Notes: generated by a model not told the origin, from the sequence alone. Shown: positions 1 to 13,200, counted from the first letter of the stretch. The stretch: 64,000 nucleotides of DNA from Siphonodentalium dalli (GCA_032622095.1 CP136069.1:162241043-162305042), one strand, 5' to 3'. Translations and numbers: made by a program.

Positions 1-198
1 CATAATCCGAATTTACGCTTGCAAATTACTCGGGGGTACACTATATTTGATTCGAGTAAAGGAACCCACCCATCATAGCTCAGAGTGATCAGATATCGAT
101 GTATGAAATCTATTATTTTTCCCAATAGATAATTTTAAGTGGCCCAGTAAACAGTCGACGAGAGCCGGTCCAGGACCAAATTGCGGGTTAAGGTGGAT
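1..198 (+). mobile_element. TTAA-flanked MITE, copy 1, left half (interrupted)
   Basis: Matches the left part of the intact copies at 26564 (reversed) and 27644. The window opens inside the terminal repeat (AATCCGAATT). The copy is cut at 198 by the 5.2-kb element and resumes at 5375. Confidence 0.8.
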
Positions 199-2025
199 CG
201 GTGTGACTAATTAGTGGCCGGGCAAGCCCGGACACGCCCGGGCAAGCGCGGGCGGGCCCGGACAGCCACATGGGCCCGCGGACAGTGCTATGTGATTGCT
301 TATGGTAGTAGGATACAAAATAAGCATATATTATGAAAATTGACTTGCTGTGTCATCCACCAGCGGATTTATTAACCCATTAAATGCCGATATTGACTAA
401 AAGAACCCGGGAGATTCCGGGCACACAGGGACCCGATCAGATTATATATTGATGACTAATGGTGGTGAGGCACTTACTAAAGGTATACTTTGAAGATTGA
501 CTCGCCATCTCGTTCACGACCGGCTTCATTAACCCCTTAAATGACGATATGCACCAGAAGAACATATGAGAGCCCGGACAAGCCCGGGAAGCCCCATGAG
601 CCCATGGACAACATAATATGATGCCATATGGTAGTGGGATACATAATAAGTATAGGTTGCGAACGTTTATTTGCTTTGTCATCCACCGCCGGTTTTATGA
701 ACGCTTTAAATTCCGATATTGACTAAATAGTGGAATAGATTAGTAACAAAATTGTTCACTTTATGACTAACGTATGACATTTTGCACATATGTACATAGT
801 CACATATTGAACCACTCTAAAATTTCACTTTAACCCCTCTTTTAAGGGATTTCCCGAATTTAAAGAGCGTTTCGTAATGATATAATTTACTAAATGTCGC
901 AATTACTCTTCCCATGGGATATGCAATAAAAATTAGGCATATACAGTAATTATGACTCTGCGAGATATATTGATACATTTTAGGCCAAAATTGGAACCCC
1001 CTGTCCATGGTGGTCCTCAAAATGGCAGCAGTAAGTGGAAAATTTGACATTTTTTCACCAACATATTCTATATCAGTTTTAGTTTTTTTGGAACTGCTTT
1101 AGAATTTGACTCTATTTTGTTATGTTCATGTTAACTGATCAGTGTAGAAATGAAATATGTCATTCATGGGGTTCTATCCCCTTGAAATCCTTAAAAATCG
1201 ATTTTTACAGAATTCAGTATAAAATTTCACAAAAAATCATAAATTGTATCCTAGTTACATTTCAACAAGAAATTAGCAGAACTGCAGACTGTAAGTGTGC
1301 ATACCATTACTTGTGACAATATTAACCCAATGGAAACAAAATTTTCACTTTGGCTAAAAATGGCTGTCGAAATGGCGGCCAAAATATGGAAAATGGTCCC
1401 AGTGTGCCATACAATCGCTTGTAAAAAAAAGTTGTTGTTGATGTATACAATTGGATATCATGTCGCAAGTACATTGAACACTAACATGTATGATTCATCT
1501 TTGTTAAGTGTTACGATTACATTACCAAAATATTGGAATTTTCTCTAAAAATTATAACTTATCAGGCTTGGACTATTTGGAACTATCTTTGGTATTTATT
1601 GATTTAATCTTTCGTAGATGCATCACATTGAGGTGTTTTTAGGACCAAAATACTCAAGATGACGTGCAAAATGTCCACAAAATTTTATAGAAAAGTTGAT
1701 ATTTTCACATATATTCATTAATTCTCAGGTCTTCTGCAAAGGTAGCAGATTGTGATTCGCTTGGCTATTAAACATGCTACTCAATCAACTGACAACTAAC
1801 TGTTCTATTCTGTTTGTCCCTGTACATTATGGGGCATGACAATTCCATTTTAAATGATGCAAATTATAATTTAGCTGAAAACTTCTTATCCGATTCTGGC
1901 CATGTTTTGAACGGAAATGAGCAGAAATCTGAAAATGAACTGAAAGGGGTATAATTATATGCCTACTCTGGCCCAATAACATGTGACCATTTTTGTTCCA
2001 TTGAGTTGAAATATTCATAATCAAT
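199..2025. repeat. Left inverted arm (A) of the 5.2-kb element
   Basis: About 1.8 kb that is the diverged reverse complement of 3590-5374. Landmarks: the peptide-like reading MFMLTDQC... near 1122 on the plus strand reappears on the minus strand near 4450, and the tract at 1827-2024 mirrors 3610-3756. The outer 200-730 region holds two to three diverged subterminal units of about 160-180 bp, each with ATTAACCC, a GC-rich GCCCGGG segment and a CATTAAATGACG-like core. Confidence 0.75.
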
Positions 2026-2029
2026 GGTA

Positions 2030-3022
2030 TGCGTCAGTTATTGTGCACAGCTCTGTCCATTTCTTCCTAAAATATGACTAGAGTCCTAATGGTGATTATT
2101 GGTGAAATTTCATACCAAATTATGTAAAAATCGAATTATTGAGGGATCGGAAGGGACTGAGATCCCACGAATGGCACATTTCATTGCTTCAATAATCAGT
2201 TAACATGAAAAATACAAAATATTTCCGAACCAGTTACATAATTTTACAGCTTAAACTGATCTAGTAGATATTGTTGATAAAACGCCAAATTGTCCTCTTT
2301 CAGCTGCCATTTTGACGGCCATCTCGGACGGGGAGTTCCAATTTTGCCATAAACATGTGGCATTATATCTAACAGAGTCATACTTACTGTATATGTCTAA
2401 TTTTAAATCGCAATTTTCATGGTAAGATTAATTGCGACATTTAATAAATTATATAATAACGAAACGGTCTTTAAATTCGGAAAATTAAAGTGAAATTTCA
2501 GAGAGGCTCCATATCTAATATAAATAAGTTAGTGAATGTGTACATATGGGAAAACTTTCATGCTTTATTCACCATTTGAACAATTGCCTTGGAAACTGCA
2601 CTTAATCTACTCCACTAAAAGAACCCGGGACTCGGTGAGAGCCTGGACGGATTCAGAGAGCAGATCACACTCTACGTTGATGAATAACGGTAGTGGTGCA
2701 CTTGCAAAATTTAAATGGTGAAGATTGAATCGCCAACTCGTTCATGTGCGGGTTCATTAACCCCTTAAATGGCGGTATAGGTTAGAAGATCGCGAGATAT
2801 TTCGGGCAAGCGCGTGGGGGGCATGGACCCATAGACAGTATAACATGATTCAGTATGGTAGTATAGGATGCATAGGCTGTGAAAAATTACTTGCCGTGCC
2901 ACCCATCACCGGGTTTATTAACCCTTCAATGTCGATATTGGCTAAACGAACCGTAGCTGCGAATACTGACTCGCCATCTCGTTCACGGCCGGGTTCATTA
3001 ACCCCTTAAATGACGATGTGGA
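2030..3022. repeat. Partial extra copy (B) of the right arm, direct orientation
   Basis: Reads in the same direction as arm C: 2033-2480 parallels about 4260-4720, and 2500-3020 parallels about 4740-5060, with extra subterminal units (TTCATTAACCCCTTAAATG occurs near 2753 and 2995). Thus the element has three arm copies rather than two. 3023-3590 is unpaired sequence inside the element with no recognised gene. Confidence 0.65.
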
Positions 3023-3589
3023 TCAGGATAGCATGGAATTATTTTTTGGTATCGTATTATTCCAAACTATAATGTAGGTAGATCACTTTCCATTGGGAAA
3101 TGCGTCGGAATTTATACATGTATACATATAGTGGAAAGTGTTTTGATCTCTAGCAGAAAGATGTTATACCCATAGTAATGGTGTGTTATACATATAGTAG
3201 AGCACACAAAAATATATCCAATAAGTGTTATTAATGAATTAGGCTATTGGCGATCTAGCTAATAAATTTCGCCATATTTGATAGAACGTCAGTGGGGTAC
3301 TTTTGAATACTTCTTGCCTCAACTACATGCCAGTTGAATTATCAAAGACCTGAATGCCACAACTCATGAAGGTTAAAGCCGAGTTCCGAGTCATGACGCT
3401 GATTTTAATGAGCATAGTTAGGCTTGGTTTAATGTTTGTTGACATACTTGCAATGGAGGAAATGGCATTCGTGACATTAGTAATCAACCTTGATGCCAGA
3501 GGCCCATAATTTGATGTTATTAAGCAGCTTTTCACTAATCTCCTTGTTTGACTTTCTAAAAGGCCTGCTGTTACCTGGTCTTGTACCCA

Positions 3590-5374
3590 CTTCATATAAT
3601 GGTTACACGTGGCTGGTATTGGACCAGAGTAGGCATATAATTATCCATTTTCAGAGTTCTGCTCATTTCCGTTCAACAACATGGTCAGAATCCCATAAGA
3701 AGTTTTCGGCGAAATTACATTCTGCATCATTTAAAATTAATTGTCATGCCCCATGAGGTAAAGGGACAACGAGAATGGAATGCTTTGTTGCCAGTTGATT
3801 AATTAGCATGTTTAATAACAAAGTGAATCACAATTTGCTACCTTTACAGAAAAGTAGAGAATAATGTTCGGGATATATGTAAAAATATCAACTTTTCTAT
3901 AAAATTTTGTGGACATTTTGCAAGCCATCTTGAGTATGTTTTTCTAAAAACGCCTCAATGTGATGCATTTAAGACGGATTAAATCAATAAATACCAAAGA
4001 TAGTTCCAAATAGTCCAAGCCTGATAAGTTAGAATTTTGAGAGAAAATTCCAATATTTTGGTAATGTAATTGTAACACTTAACAAAGATGCATCATGTTA
4101 GAATTCAATGCATCTACGGCATAATATCCAATTTTTTACAAGCGATTGTATGGCACACTGGGACCATATTTACCATTTTCAATATTTTGGCCCCCATTTT
4201 GACAGCCATTTTTAGCCGAAGTGAAAATTTTGATTCCATTGGGTTAATATTGTCACAAGTAATGGTATGCATCACTTGCTTTGTGCAGTTCTTCTCATTT
4301 CTTGTTGAAATGTGACTAGGATACAATTTATGATTTTTGGTGAAATTGTATACTGAATTTTGTAAAATTAGATTTTTTAAGGATTTCAAGGGGATGGAAC
4401 CCCATGCATGACATATTTCATTGCTACAATGATCAGTTAACATGAACATCACAAAATAAAGTCAAATTCTCAACCAGCTCCAAACAGCTGAAAATGATAT
4501 AGAATATATTAGTGAAAAAATGTCAAATTTTCCACTTGGACGTGGGTGTTTCCAATTTTGACATAAAAATGTATCAATATATCTCGCAGAGTCATTCTTA
4601 CTGTATATGCCTAATTTTTAATTGCATATTCCATGTGAAGAGTAATTGCGACATTTAGTAAATTATATAATTATGAAACGCTCTTTAAATTCGGGAAATC
4701 CCTTAAAAGAGGGGTTAAAGTGAAATTTCAGCGTGGTTCCACACCTAATATCAATAGTATGTGAATATGTACGTATGTGCAAAATTTCATACTTTAGTCA
4801 TAAGGTGAACAATTTTGTTACTAATCTATTCCACTATTTAACCGATATCGGAATTTAAAGGGTTAATCAAATCGGCGGTGGATTACACAGCAAATAAACG
4901 TTCGCAACCTATACTTAGTATGTATCCCACTACCATAAGGCACCATATTATGTTGTACATGGGCCCATGTGCTGCCCGGGCTTGCCCGGGCTCTCCTATG
5001 TTCTTCTGGTGCATATAGTCATTTAATGGGTTAATGGAGCAAGTCGTGAACGAGATTGCGAGTCAATTTTCAAAGTATACCTTTAGTAAGTGCCTAACTA
5101 CCATTAGCCATCAATATATAATCTGATCGGGTCTATGTGTGCCTGGACTCTCCCGGATTATTTTAGTCAATATCGGCATTTAAAGGGTTAATAAACCCGC
5201 CGGTGGATGACACAGCAAGTCAATTTTAATAACCTATGCTTATCTTGTATCATACTACCATAAGCCATCACATTATACTCTCCGTGGGCCCATGGGGCTG
5301 CCCGGGAGCGCCCGGGCTTGTCATGATGTGTCCGGGCGTGTCCGGGCTTGCCCGGGCACTAATTAGTCACACCC
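3590..5374. repeat. Right inverted arm (C) of the 5.2-kb element
   Basis: Diverged reverse complement of 199-2025. It ends in GC-rich subterminal repeats and CACTAATTAGTCACACCC at the border. Open frames here (for example 4114-4452 minus) are mirror images of those in arm A and show no known domain. Confidence 0.75.
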
Positions 5375-5629
5375 AGATGGATAACTAAAAAATCATGTGT
5401 CTTTTTGTGACATGATATTTGACAAACCGGCAAAATGTCGTTGAACAAAATGTTGATAAATAACAGGTTTTGGGCATTTAATACCATAGTTAACTGTGGT
5501 TAGCATTACTTTTCGGCAATTAATCGATTCTGATAACTGAAGCGGCATTTTAAAAAATGTCGTTGGAATCTGAATATATGGGGACCATCGAGTCGGATTG
5601 AGTAGCTTTAATATGTTACTCTCATTGTA
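5375..5629 (+). mobile_element. TTAA-flanked MITE, copy 1, right half
   Basis: Continues the copy broken at 198. It ends GGATTGAGTAGCT followed by TTAA, the same terminus as in the copy ending near 28041. It runs through a frame at 5393-5668 (minus) that has no known domain. Confidence 0.8.
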
Positions 5630-5699
5630 TTGTTCTAGTTTTGTGACACTGTGCATCAGTATGTACACTAATTGTTTTATTATTCGCCTGGCGATCTGA

Positions 5700-6640
5700 A
5701 GTGAAAATTATTTTACATAATTTGGGTAATTGGAAACAGAATCTATGGTCTTTGTGGGCCCATATTTTCCAATATTTGATGGAATCATAGTACAAGATTC
5801 AGTTCAATTATATTAATAATCACAGCATACTTTTAATACCCATTGATTCTGATTGATCCAACATTTTAAGAGTATAATTAATGGTGGTTTATATTAGATA
5901 TACAAAATGTTAACTTTATTGAGGTTTTTAAAAATTATGTTTTCTTACAATGGTCCAACAAACACAAAGTCCATATCTAAGATACAAATATTGGAATGTC
6001 CACTGTGAACACTGTGAAGAACGATACACTATAAAAACATTCATATTTTTTAGTGTTCTTTGAAAAAATTACTTTGAACAAGTTGTTGCCAAATTATATA
6101 TATTTACTTGCTTTACATGACCGGCTGAGAGCTGGCAGTTTATTTGTTACCTTTCTCATGGCACTATGTTCAGTCTGGTGGGAATAGCTATAAGCTTATG
6201 TGGCCACTGGTCATTGAGAGATTATCCCATGAGCTGTGACCCAATTACGGGCTACAGCCTGGTATGCTAGTAAATCTATCATTTGTCAAAAACATTTTCT
6301 ATGGTAATTTTCTAAAGAACACACACGAAATATAAATATGTTTATAGTTCATCGTCTTCACTGTGTTCAGTACACATTCCCATGGTTGTGTTTTTTTAGA
6401 TATGGAATGTGTTTGTTGGTCCATTGAAAGAAACAATATTTCTTTATAAACTTCTATAACGTTAACATTTTGTATTTATAACATAATCAAACATGCATTG
6501 TACTCTTAAAATGTTGCATTAAGGGGCGTGGTTGTTGTGATTACTAACGTAAGTTAACAGAATCTTTTATATAGACTCCATCGCATTTTTGAAAATAATG
6601 GCCCACAATGACTTAAGAAACAAAATTGAAATAAACAATA
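5700..6640. mobile_element. Foldback element with arms of about 350 bp
   Basis: 5700-6075 is the diverged reverse complement of about 6300-6640. Matching landmarks read outward from the centre: GTGTTCTTTGAAAA against the minus-strand GTGTTCTTTAGAAAA, TGGTCCAACAAACACA against TGGACCAACAAACACA, ACAAAATGTTAAC, ACATTTTAAGAGTA, and TTTGTGGGCC against TTGTGGGCC. The spacer of about 225 bp holds nothing recognised. Ends are approximate and no target duplication was identified. Confidence 0.75.
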
Positions 6641-7001
6641 TATTGCGTTCCATGTATTAAAAATGGTGTATCTCTTCGTTGTATTTTCTGTACAGATGCA
6701 GGCTCAGACATAATAATTTTGAGTCAGAGAAACTAGTCAATCGGGTTTTTCTGCAGTTATTTCCTATGAACGAGAAAGAAACAAATGTGGCTATTTTTAG
6801 AACATTTCATTGTAGATGTTTAGTTGAAACATGTTTAACACTTGATGTTAATTTTGTCTTGTTTTTGAAATCATAATTGAAACATGTATCGAAAAGGAGT
6901 TTCGTTGAACGGAATGGATGCCAGGAGATATAGAGCATCTTTTAACGTTTCACGTTCGAAAAAGTTTTCAGGGATTCAGATTAGTTAATTTTGTCATACA
7001 G
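6641..7001. other. No gene seen upstream of exon 1
   Basis: AT-rich sequence with a short plus-strand open frame (6679-6876) that shows no domain. The last 40 bp form the pyrimidine-rich tract and acceptor of the exon at 7002. Confidence 0.6.
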
Positions 7002-7212
7002 GATCGACAATTTCCGGGCAGATTTATATGCCCAGTAAATTATACTACTTCGATGGAGACTGTTCTACAACCGCACAGGACCAGATTAAATCAAACTTCA
7101 TAAACATTCTTCAACACAGTTCATTCAGTAGCCAATGTTTACCAGATTCATGCACGGCTGACAATGTTGCAGTGAGATGTGGGGATGTCGGGAGAAAGAA
7201 GAAACGAGCAAT
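7002..7212 (+). CDS. Exon 1 seen: Cys-containing segment ending in basic RKKKR
   Basis: Open in one frame (phase 1 in, phase 2 out). The acceptor is a T-rich tract ending in CATACAG; the donor is GTGCGT at 7213, a moderate match. The peptide contains YYFDGDC, then cysteines in SSQC, PDSC and AVRC, and ends RKKKR followed by Ala and Ile. This arrangement resembles the segment just before the Ephrin-receptor-like repeats in invertebrate SVEP1-like proteins, as I recall them. RKKKR could be a proprotein-convertase site, although Lys rather than Arg sits at P4. The outgoing phase matches the strong acceptor at 12423, which supports both exons. No upstream exon is visible in 1-7001. An alternative acceptor at 7022 exists but has a worse pyrimidine tract. 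Confidence 0.65.
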
Positions 7213-10200
7213 GTGCGTAGAGCTTGGCTTCCATAGAAAGCTATTGCACAAAATATTTATCACATAATACTAAATATATCTTTATGCAGGAACGAGACAT
7301 TTCCAGCTGTATTCAAGACTAAAATGGGAAACATCATTTCAACCCCCACAAGTAGTTGTTTAATTCCTACCCCTCCGCTGGTATATGGCTTTCCAACTGG
7401 TGGACATTTCAGACTAAATTTGTGACTAAAAGTAGCAACGTATTCAAATATTTGTCTAAAACAACATATTTCGCACTAGATATTGGGGGATTAAACCGTT
7501 CTATACCAAACACACATTGCTGAGTAGTTATCCCTTAGGAAACGTTCAGATAATAAGATCAACAAACAACCTATCGAACTTATTATCTGAACATTTTCCA
7601 CCAATGAATATGAATTCTTCTGAACTTGTATTATCTATTGGCCTGTCTGGTGTCTGCTGTTATTACATGACCATCCCTCCAAATGCATAAGAACATTCCA
7701 GTGTATTTTTATATATCTGAAATCCCTGCAGTATAGAATAAATTAAAACATGAGAACAATCTCAATCAGTTTTTAGTCAGAATTTCTAACTGCTGTTGCT
7801 TCATGCATCAGATGTCCAATTGATGAACATTTGAACCAACGTTGGTTAAGTAATAATCCAATAATAACACCATCCCAACTACTTATAGGAGTAATTCCAC
7901 TGGTGTCTGTATACGAATCCTACCCAAAACTCTCCGAAATTGAGCGCCTCCCTGGAAGTCTTTCCAGAGGTATTTTCAATCGGTGTGGGAAGCTCACAAT
8001 TGCAATGCAGTAGAGTTTTAAAATGTATGTGTTTCGACGACTAGTGAGTCAGAGGCGGGTTTCTGTTAATTTCTGGTCATTCAGCAGTCATCAGTTGAGT
8101 GTGATCTCGCGTTTTTCAATGACTGCAATTATTTCTTCGCTAGAAAAACGTTGACCGATAAAATCTGTACATGCAGTTGAAAATTCACTACTAGCACATT
8201 GAGCATTCGTTGTTGTGTTTTCGTCATTTACATCATTTTAAATGGCGATATCATCGGATTAGTCGGTTGCGAATTACAACAGACATCTATTTTGGGGTTA
8301 AGACCCGTTTCAAATGGCGGATTTTTGTCGACTCGAATCTAATTATATTAAATCCATCGGTGATGCGACTGCGGTCAATTTTGTTTCAGACGGACGCATC
8401 TTCGTCGCGTCGAATTTAATACATCAGTCGATTTATTTAAAGGTGCACTCCCGGTTACCGTCACAAATTGGTCACGCGTAGATATAGAGGCATATACATA
8501 GCGCTATGTTATACATATATTAAAATGCAGTATAAATTATGTATATGTATGTGTGCGATTGCAACGCGAATATATGTGCACATGTATATGAGGATATACA
8601 CTTTAAATCGCGTTGGATAAACACAATTGTGCATATAGCACCAAGCAAACATTGGGTAAATTTTACGCAATGGTAACAATTTACACAATATTAATTTCCA
8701 TTATATGTAGGAAAATTGGTATACATCATGTGTCACCTGGCCAGGGGAATATAACTGGATATATGCCTCTGGTTTCAGATGACTTAAAATGGGGCTAATA
8801 CATTATTTGAACATAGATGATAAATGGAGAGCGCTTATTATCATCTCAGAAGATATGTGGGAATATTGATTTGACCCAATAATTAAGTAACTATTCACCA
8901 ACTGTTCTGTTTATTAAACTGTGTCAGTGTGAAAATTTTGTATTTTCAGCATTTACCTCCGGTTTAGAGGTAGGTTCTTTTCGTCTCGCTTCGTCCAGTA
9001 TCCCCGAGGCGGGTGTTTTTAATTAAGCTGATTGTGAATTAAAGTAAACGAATTTTGAGTTCCCCAAGCAACTTAAAGAATATATATGAATGCATGTGGC
9101 AGTACAACGTGGACACCATTATGTCACAAGGGACGTGGCTGCTATCAATATAATCATATTTTATTAGAGGTAGAAACAAATTTCGCAATTTGCACTTGTT
9201 GAAAATTTAAATATCGGAACAATCTTATTTTATTATTAGTCCAAACTTTTTGTTTTTGTTGTTTTCAGCCATATCAAATCTATGTTGACATTGTGCAACT
9301 AGGCGGATTATCGTTTTATCATTAAATTATTCTCAACAGAACACATTTATCCTGTGGAGACAATTTAAGACCAACCAGAAACCACAGGACCCCAGAATAA
9401 AAATTGACCTCACCACAGTAATACATAATCTTATCTATAGGATTAAATATTATTGGGGATGGTGTCCATGTTTTGTTCTGGTGACATGTGTCAGAAACGC
9501 CACAAAACACATGTAAAAAGATAGCGAAGCTGGGAAAGCTTGCAAGGACAAATACGTCAAACATGGCGTCATGTGGGTATTTCCGCAGATATAGGGAACT
9601 CCCTCAGTATCTTACCATTATCATATCATTTGGATTCGGTACTTATCTGCAGCTTTCGGCTTTCCTGTAAAATGCTTTAGATTCGAGTCGTTAAAAATCC
9701 CAGGTATGAAACAAAGACGGATTTCAGACGCATCATCGACGAAGATTAGTCTGAATTGGACGGAGAGTCGTCTGCGGTGCGTCTGACACGGATCTAGTTG
9801 TTTCATACGTCACATCTTTGACGAAATTAATACAATTATGAGTCTGGTATTAGATTCGAGTCGACAAAAATCCGTCGTTTGAAACGGGCCTGAGTAATCG
9901 TCGGTATATCAAATATTACCTTATGAACGGACCTAATAAGGAGAACACAATCACTACATTTCATCTTTCCGGCAACAATGGAGTCACGACAATTGATTAC
10001 TAAAATCGCCAATATAAAAAATATATGACCACATGCACAGGTCTGCAGTAAATGTATCGATTTATATATATGTTTCAATCTAACATTATCGTCTACGGGA
10101 AGATACACAAATTCCAACCCTTTCACCTTGCAATGTGTTCGAAATGTTCTACTTTAAGATCAAGGTAGTGGTTGCGAGTCTAGAACGCGTTTGACATTTA

Positions 10201-13200
10201 AAGCATATGGGCAGAAGTGCAACCTACATGAATTAATTTAACATATGTTGGCACTGTACGGTATATTTGTGAGGAGGTATTCGATTTTGTTATATATAGC
10301 GATCTGTTGTTAAGGTTTCGTGCTCATTTAAAATTTAACTATTTGTTAATTAATATTTTTACTTGTTTTAATGACGCTCCCTATGGTCTAGGATTTCAAA
10401 CGTCTGACAGCTTTGTCAATTAGTCAATATACGACAAATGTCATTTTATTTCAAGTAAATGCGATTTGTGTTTAATCGAGGTAACGCTAGAATAGACAAA
10501 GCCTGATCAAAGTCACAGACAAGACAACTATTGTAAGCGCAATGTTAGATATCATATTGCCAATTTTGTTCGCTAATATTTGAAAACAACTGATTGTTTA
10601 CCTAAAACCAAAATTTTCACACTAAATACGTTTTGTAAATTCAAACCGTCCGTTTACGTTTATCCATAAGGTCATGAATTATTATTTGTCAAAAGGCAGA
10701 CGCATAAATCCAGGCACAATTGCACCAAATTAAAAAAAAACAGAGAAGACAAAAACAATGGATTGTAATACATTTGAGCCATTTTGAGGGGTTGAAAATA
10801 TTATTTTCTTTTGTCCCTAGGTACCAAGAAGTTCAAAAATAATTAATAATTCCAAACAACAATCCATTCACCAAATGGCTTATTTTGTTGGTTCTGTGAG
10901 TGGCGGCTTCGTCTGTTTCATAATGTTGACTTAATTTTCTAATTGCATGATATAACACCATACCCCTATATATTTCAAAGAATAAATCAGCCACTAATAA
11001 TTCAGCCCAAATGAAAATAAATGGTGTTATTCAGACAAGGAGCAATCAACTGGACATATGTTATACTATTAGAGATACCGGGTCAGTAGGGATATGGCTA
11101 TGGACACATGACCTAAATCTCATATCTTAGCACAGTGGTTTTTTTCAGCAGTAATTGCATAAACAATCTTTAATATAGAAAACTTGGGTTACCCGTCAAA
11201 AATGATGGGTGACATGCAGGGAAATCGTGCGGATAATTAGTATATTATTAGTGCCCGTTCAAGTATTTAAAAATAATTATTAGTCACAAAATGTAAACAG
11301 TACTCATTGCATTATATGATCTCCGGATAAAGTTACAATCCATCTTTTAATCTGATAATAAACGCTCATTTTTGCTAATTATTAGTGTCCCTTTGAGTCA
11401 TTTGAGGTCAACGTCCATATCCGTCACATCCCCCGTGTCATGTTACCTATATAGGTGCAACAATTTTACCACATGTCTTCTGAACTGGGGATAAATGGTC
11501 TCTGCTGATCATGAAATTTATTAGTTCCTCTTTAAGTAGTTATCTGAGGTCAAATGCGCCTATCTCGTGATATCCCCTGGTCTTGTGAACATATGTGTAC
11601 CAATTTGCCTACATACCTTCTAATCGTATAATGAACACTCTGTATTGCTCATGTATTCCCCTTTAAGTCGCCCGATGTACAATAACGGGGGACAAACGCG
11701 TGTAGAAACATATTGACACCGCTAGTAACGATAGAATGAAAGCGGCAAACGGTGCGCGGAGTTACTCTGCATTTAGCATTGGCACGGACGCCGTTAAAAC
11801 CACATTCTACTTATATGGTCTTGTATGCATTATATCAGTAAAATATCGCCTTGATAACCTTTGGGAAATGCGTTATTTCTTATTTTATCTTACACCAATT
11901 GGCCTGAATCTTTAGTATTCTAAGATTTCCCACAGAACATTGTCAAAATTGGGTACAATTGGGCATGAGGGTGATATAGTTTTAAACGCGCCAAAATCGT
12001 GACAGATAAACACTAACACACACAAACTTAGATTATATATGGGTGGGTGTCTTTTCGCATGAAAATAGTTGAGAGATTTCTTGAATTAAGAAACATTCAA
12101 TCTCCTATCATGATATTCAGATATGATATAATATATATGAACAGCACTGTTGAAAAAGTTCTATCTTACTGAAGGTCTTGGTACCGATAAACGGCAATAT
12201 TTTACATATGTTCTGGGATCTGAATGATACTTGGTATGGCTGTTCGCCATCACGACTGCTTTCAAATGAGTGTCAATTGACCTTGTTTGTGCACGTTTCT
12301 TGCCACACAGTCTCCATTTAGTGTGAAAATTAGGTACAGTTCGACTTTTTTTTCTAAAACGTTCACGTAAATTGTCTTTGCCTAGATATAGCCGTGACCG
12401 GTTCTGTTTTATTCGATTTCAGCTCCAGAATTGATGTCAGTTTTGAGATATCCATGCTCACCCAGACTGATGGAACTACTTACGCACAACACGATGTGAT
12501 GCTCGCGACTGCTGCCGAAGAGCTACGAACAGATTTAGCAAGCGGAGACTTCAACGTTGTCATTAATGGACTAACATACACAGCAGATGCCAATAGTTTA
12601 ACATACAGTTATGCAACACCCTCTTGTGAAACAGGATCCATACCAGTGTCAGATATGCTGAGCTGTGGTATGTATTTCCACATAACTATAATTGATATGT
12701 ATAATTGATATTATTCTTTGTCTTAATTTGATTTCTGGATGGATTAACCTTTGTAGTCCGTTGTTTATAAGCAACAAAACAACAGCACATGAGTTGTGAA
12801 ATTATTATATATTTTGAAGTGTTCTGAAGTTGCATCCTGGTGAATTTTAACTTCTGGGCACAGGAAGTTATGGTGGGGCTGAAATTAATTAAGTAGGACA
12901 TCACATATCTCATATATTGAAAGGAACCTAGGGGATCTTAGTCATATTGATATCTACATTATAGGTAATTAAGTTACAATACATCTATTGATGTATACAT
13001 GTATATATTCAGCTTACTAGGACCACCCACTGGTGCACTCCCGGTCATTGCACATTTGTAGATTATCAACATTTGATGTTGTTACAATTTCGCCATCGCT
13101 TAATATATATTTTTAGTTATTATCTGTTCCTTAATAATGTACTTCACTGTAGGTGAAGGTCCCAACTCGAAATTTCACGATTTATGTGAATTTGGGAGTG

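Larger units (their letters stand above)
199..5374. mobile_element. Non-autonomous DNA transposon, 5.2 kb, with long inverted arms and 8-bp target duplication
   Basis: Ends are terminal inverted repeats: the left starts CGGTGTGACTAATTAGTG and the right, read inward on the minus strand, starts GGGTGTGACTAATTAGTG. They match over more than 40 bp with few differences. Flanks are AGGTGGAT (191-198) and AGATGGAT (5375-5382), an 8-bp duplication with one change. The element sits inside a TTAA MITE, and two other MITE copies (near 27860 and 29110) show the unbroken site. GC-rich runs of CCCGGGCAAG type lie just inside each end. No transposase reading frame is recognisable. The 8-bp duplication suits hAT-like or similar superfamilies; the superfamily is inference. 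Confidence 0.85.
7213..12422. other. Intron 1 (5.2 kb): short dispersed repeats only
   Basis: Besides the repeats listed separately, 9000-9670, 9905-11215 and 11690-12422 show no recognised coding or RNA feature. The terminal 30 bp form a strong pyrimidine-rich acceptor for 12423. Confidence 0.55.

Noticed and set aside
3323-3595. 90-codon minus-strand frame in the unpaired part of the 5.2-kb transposon, considered as transposase or captured gene
   Set aside because: No transposase motif or family resemblance; too short to support a call.
7022-7212. Alternative start of exon 1 after GGGCAG
   Set aside because: The tract before it is poor in pyrimidines and it enters in phase 0, unlike the other module borders; the acceptor at 7001 is better.
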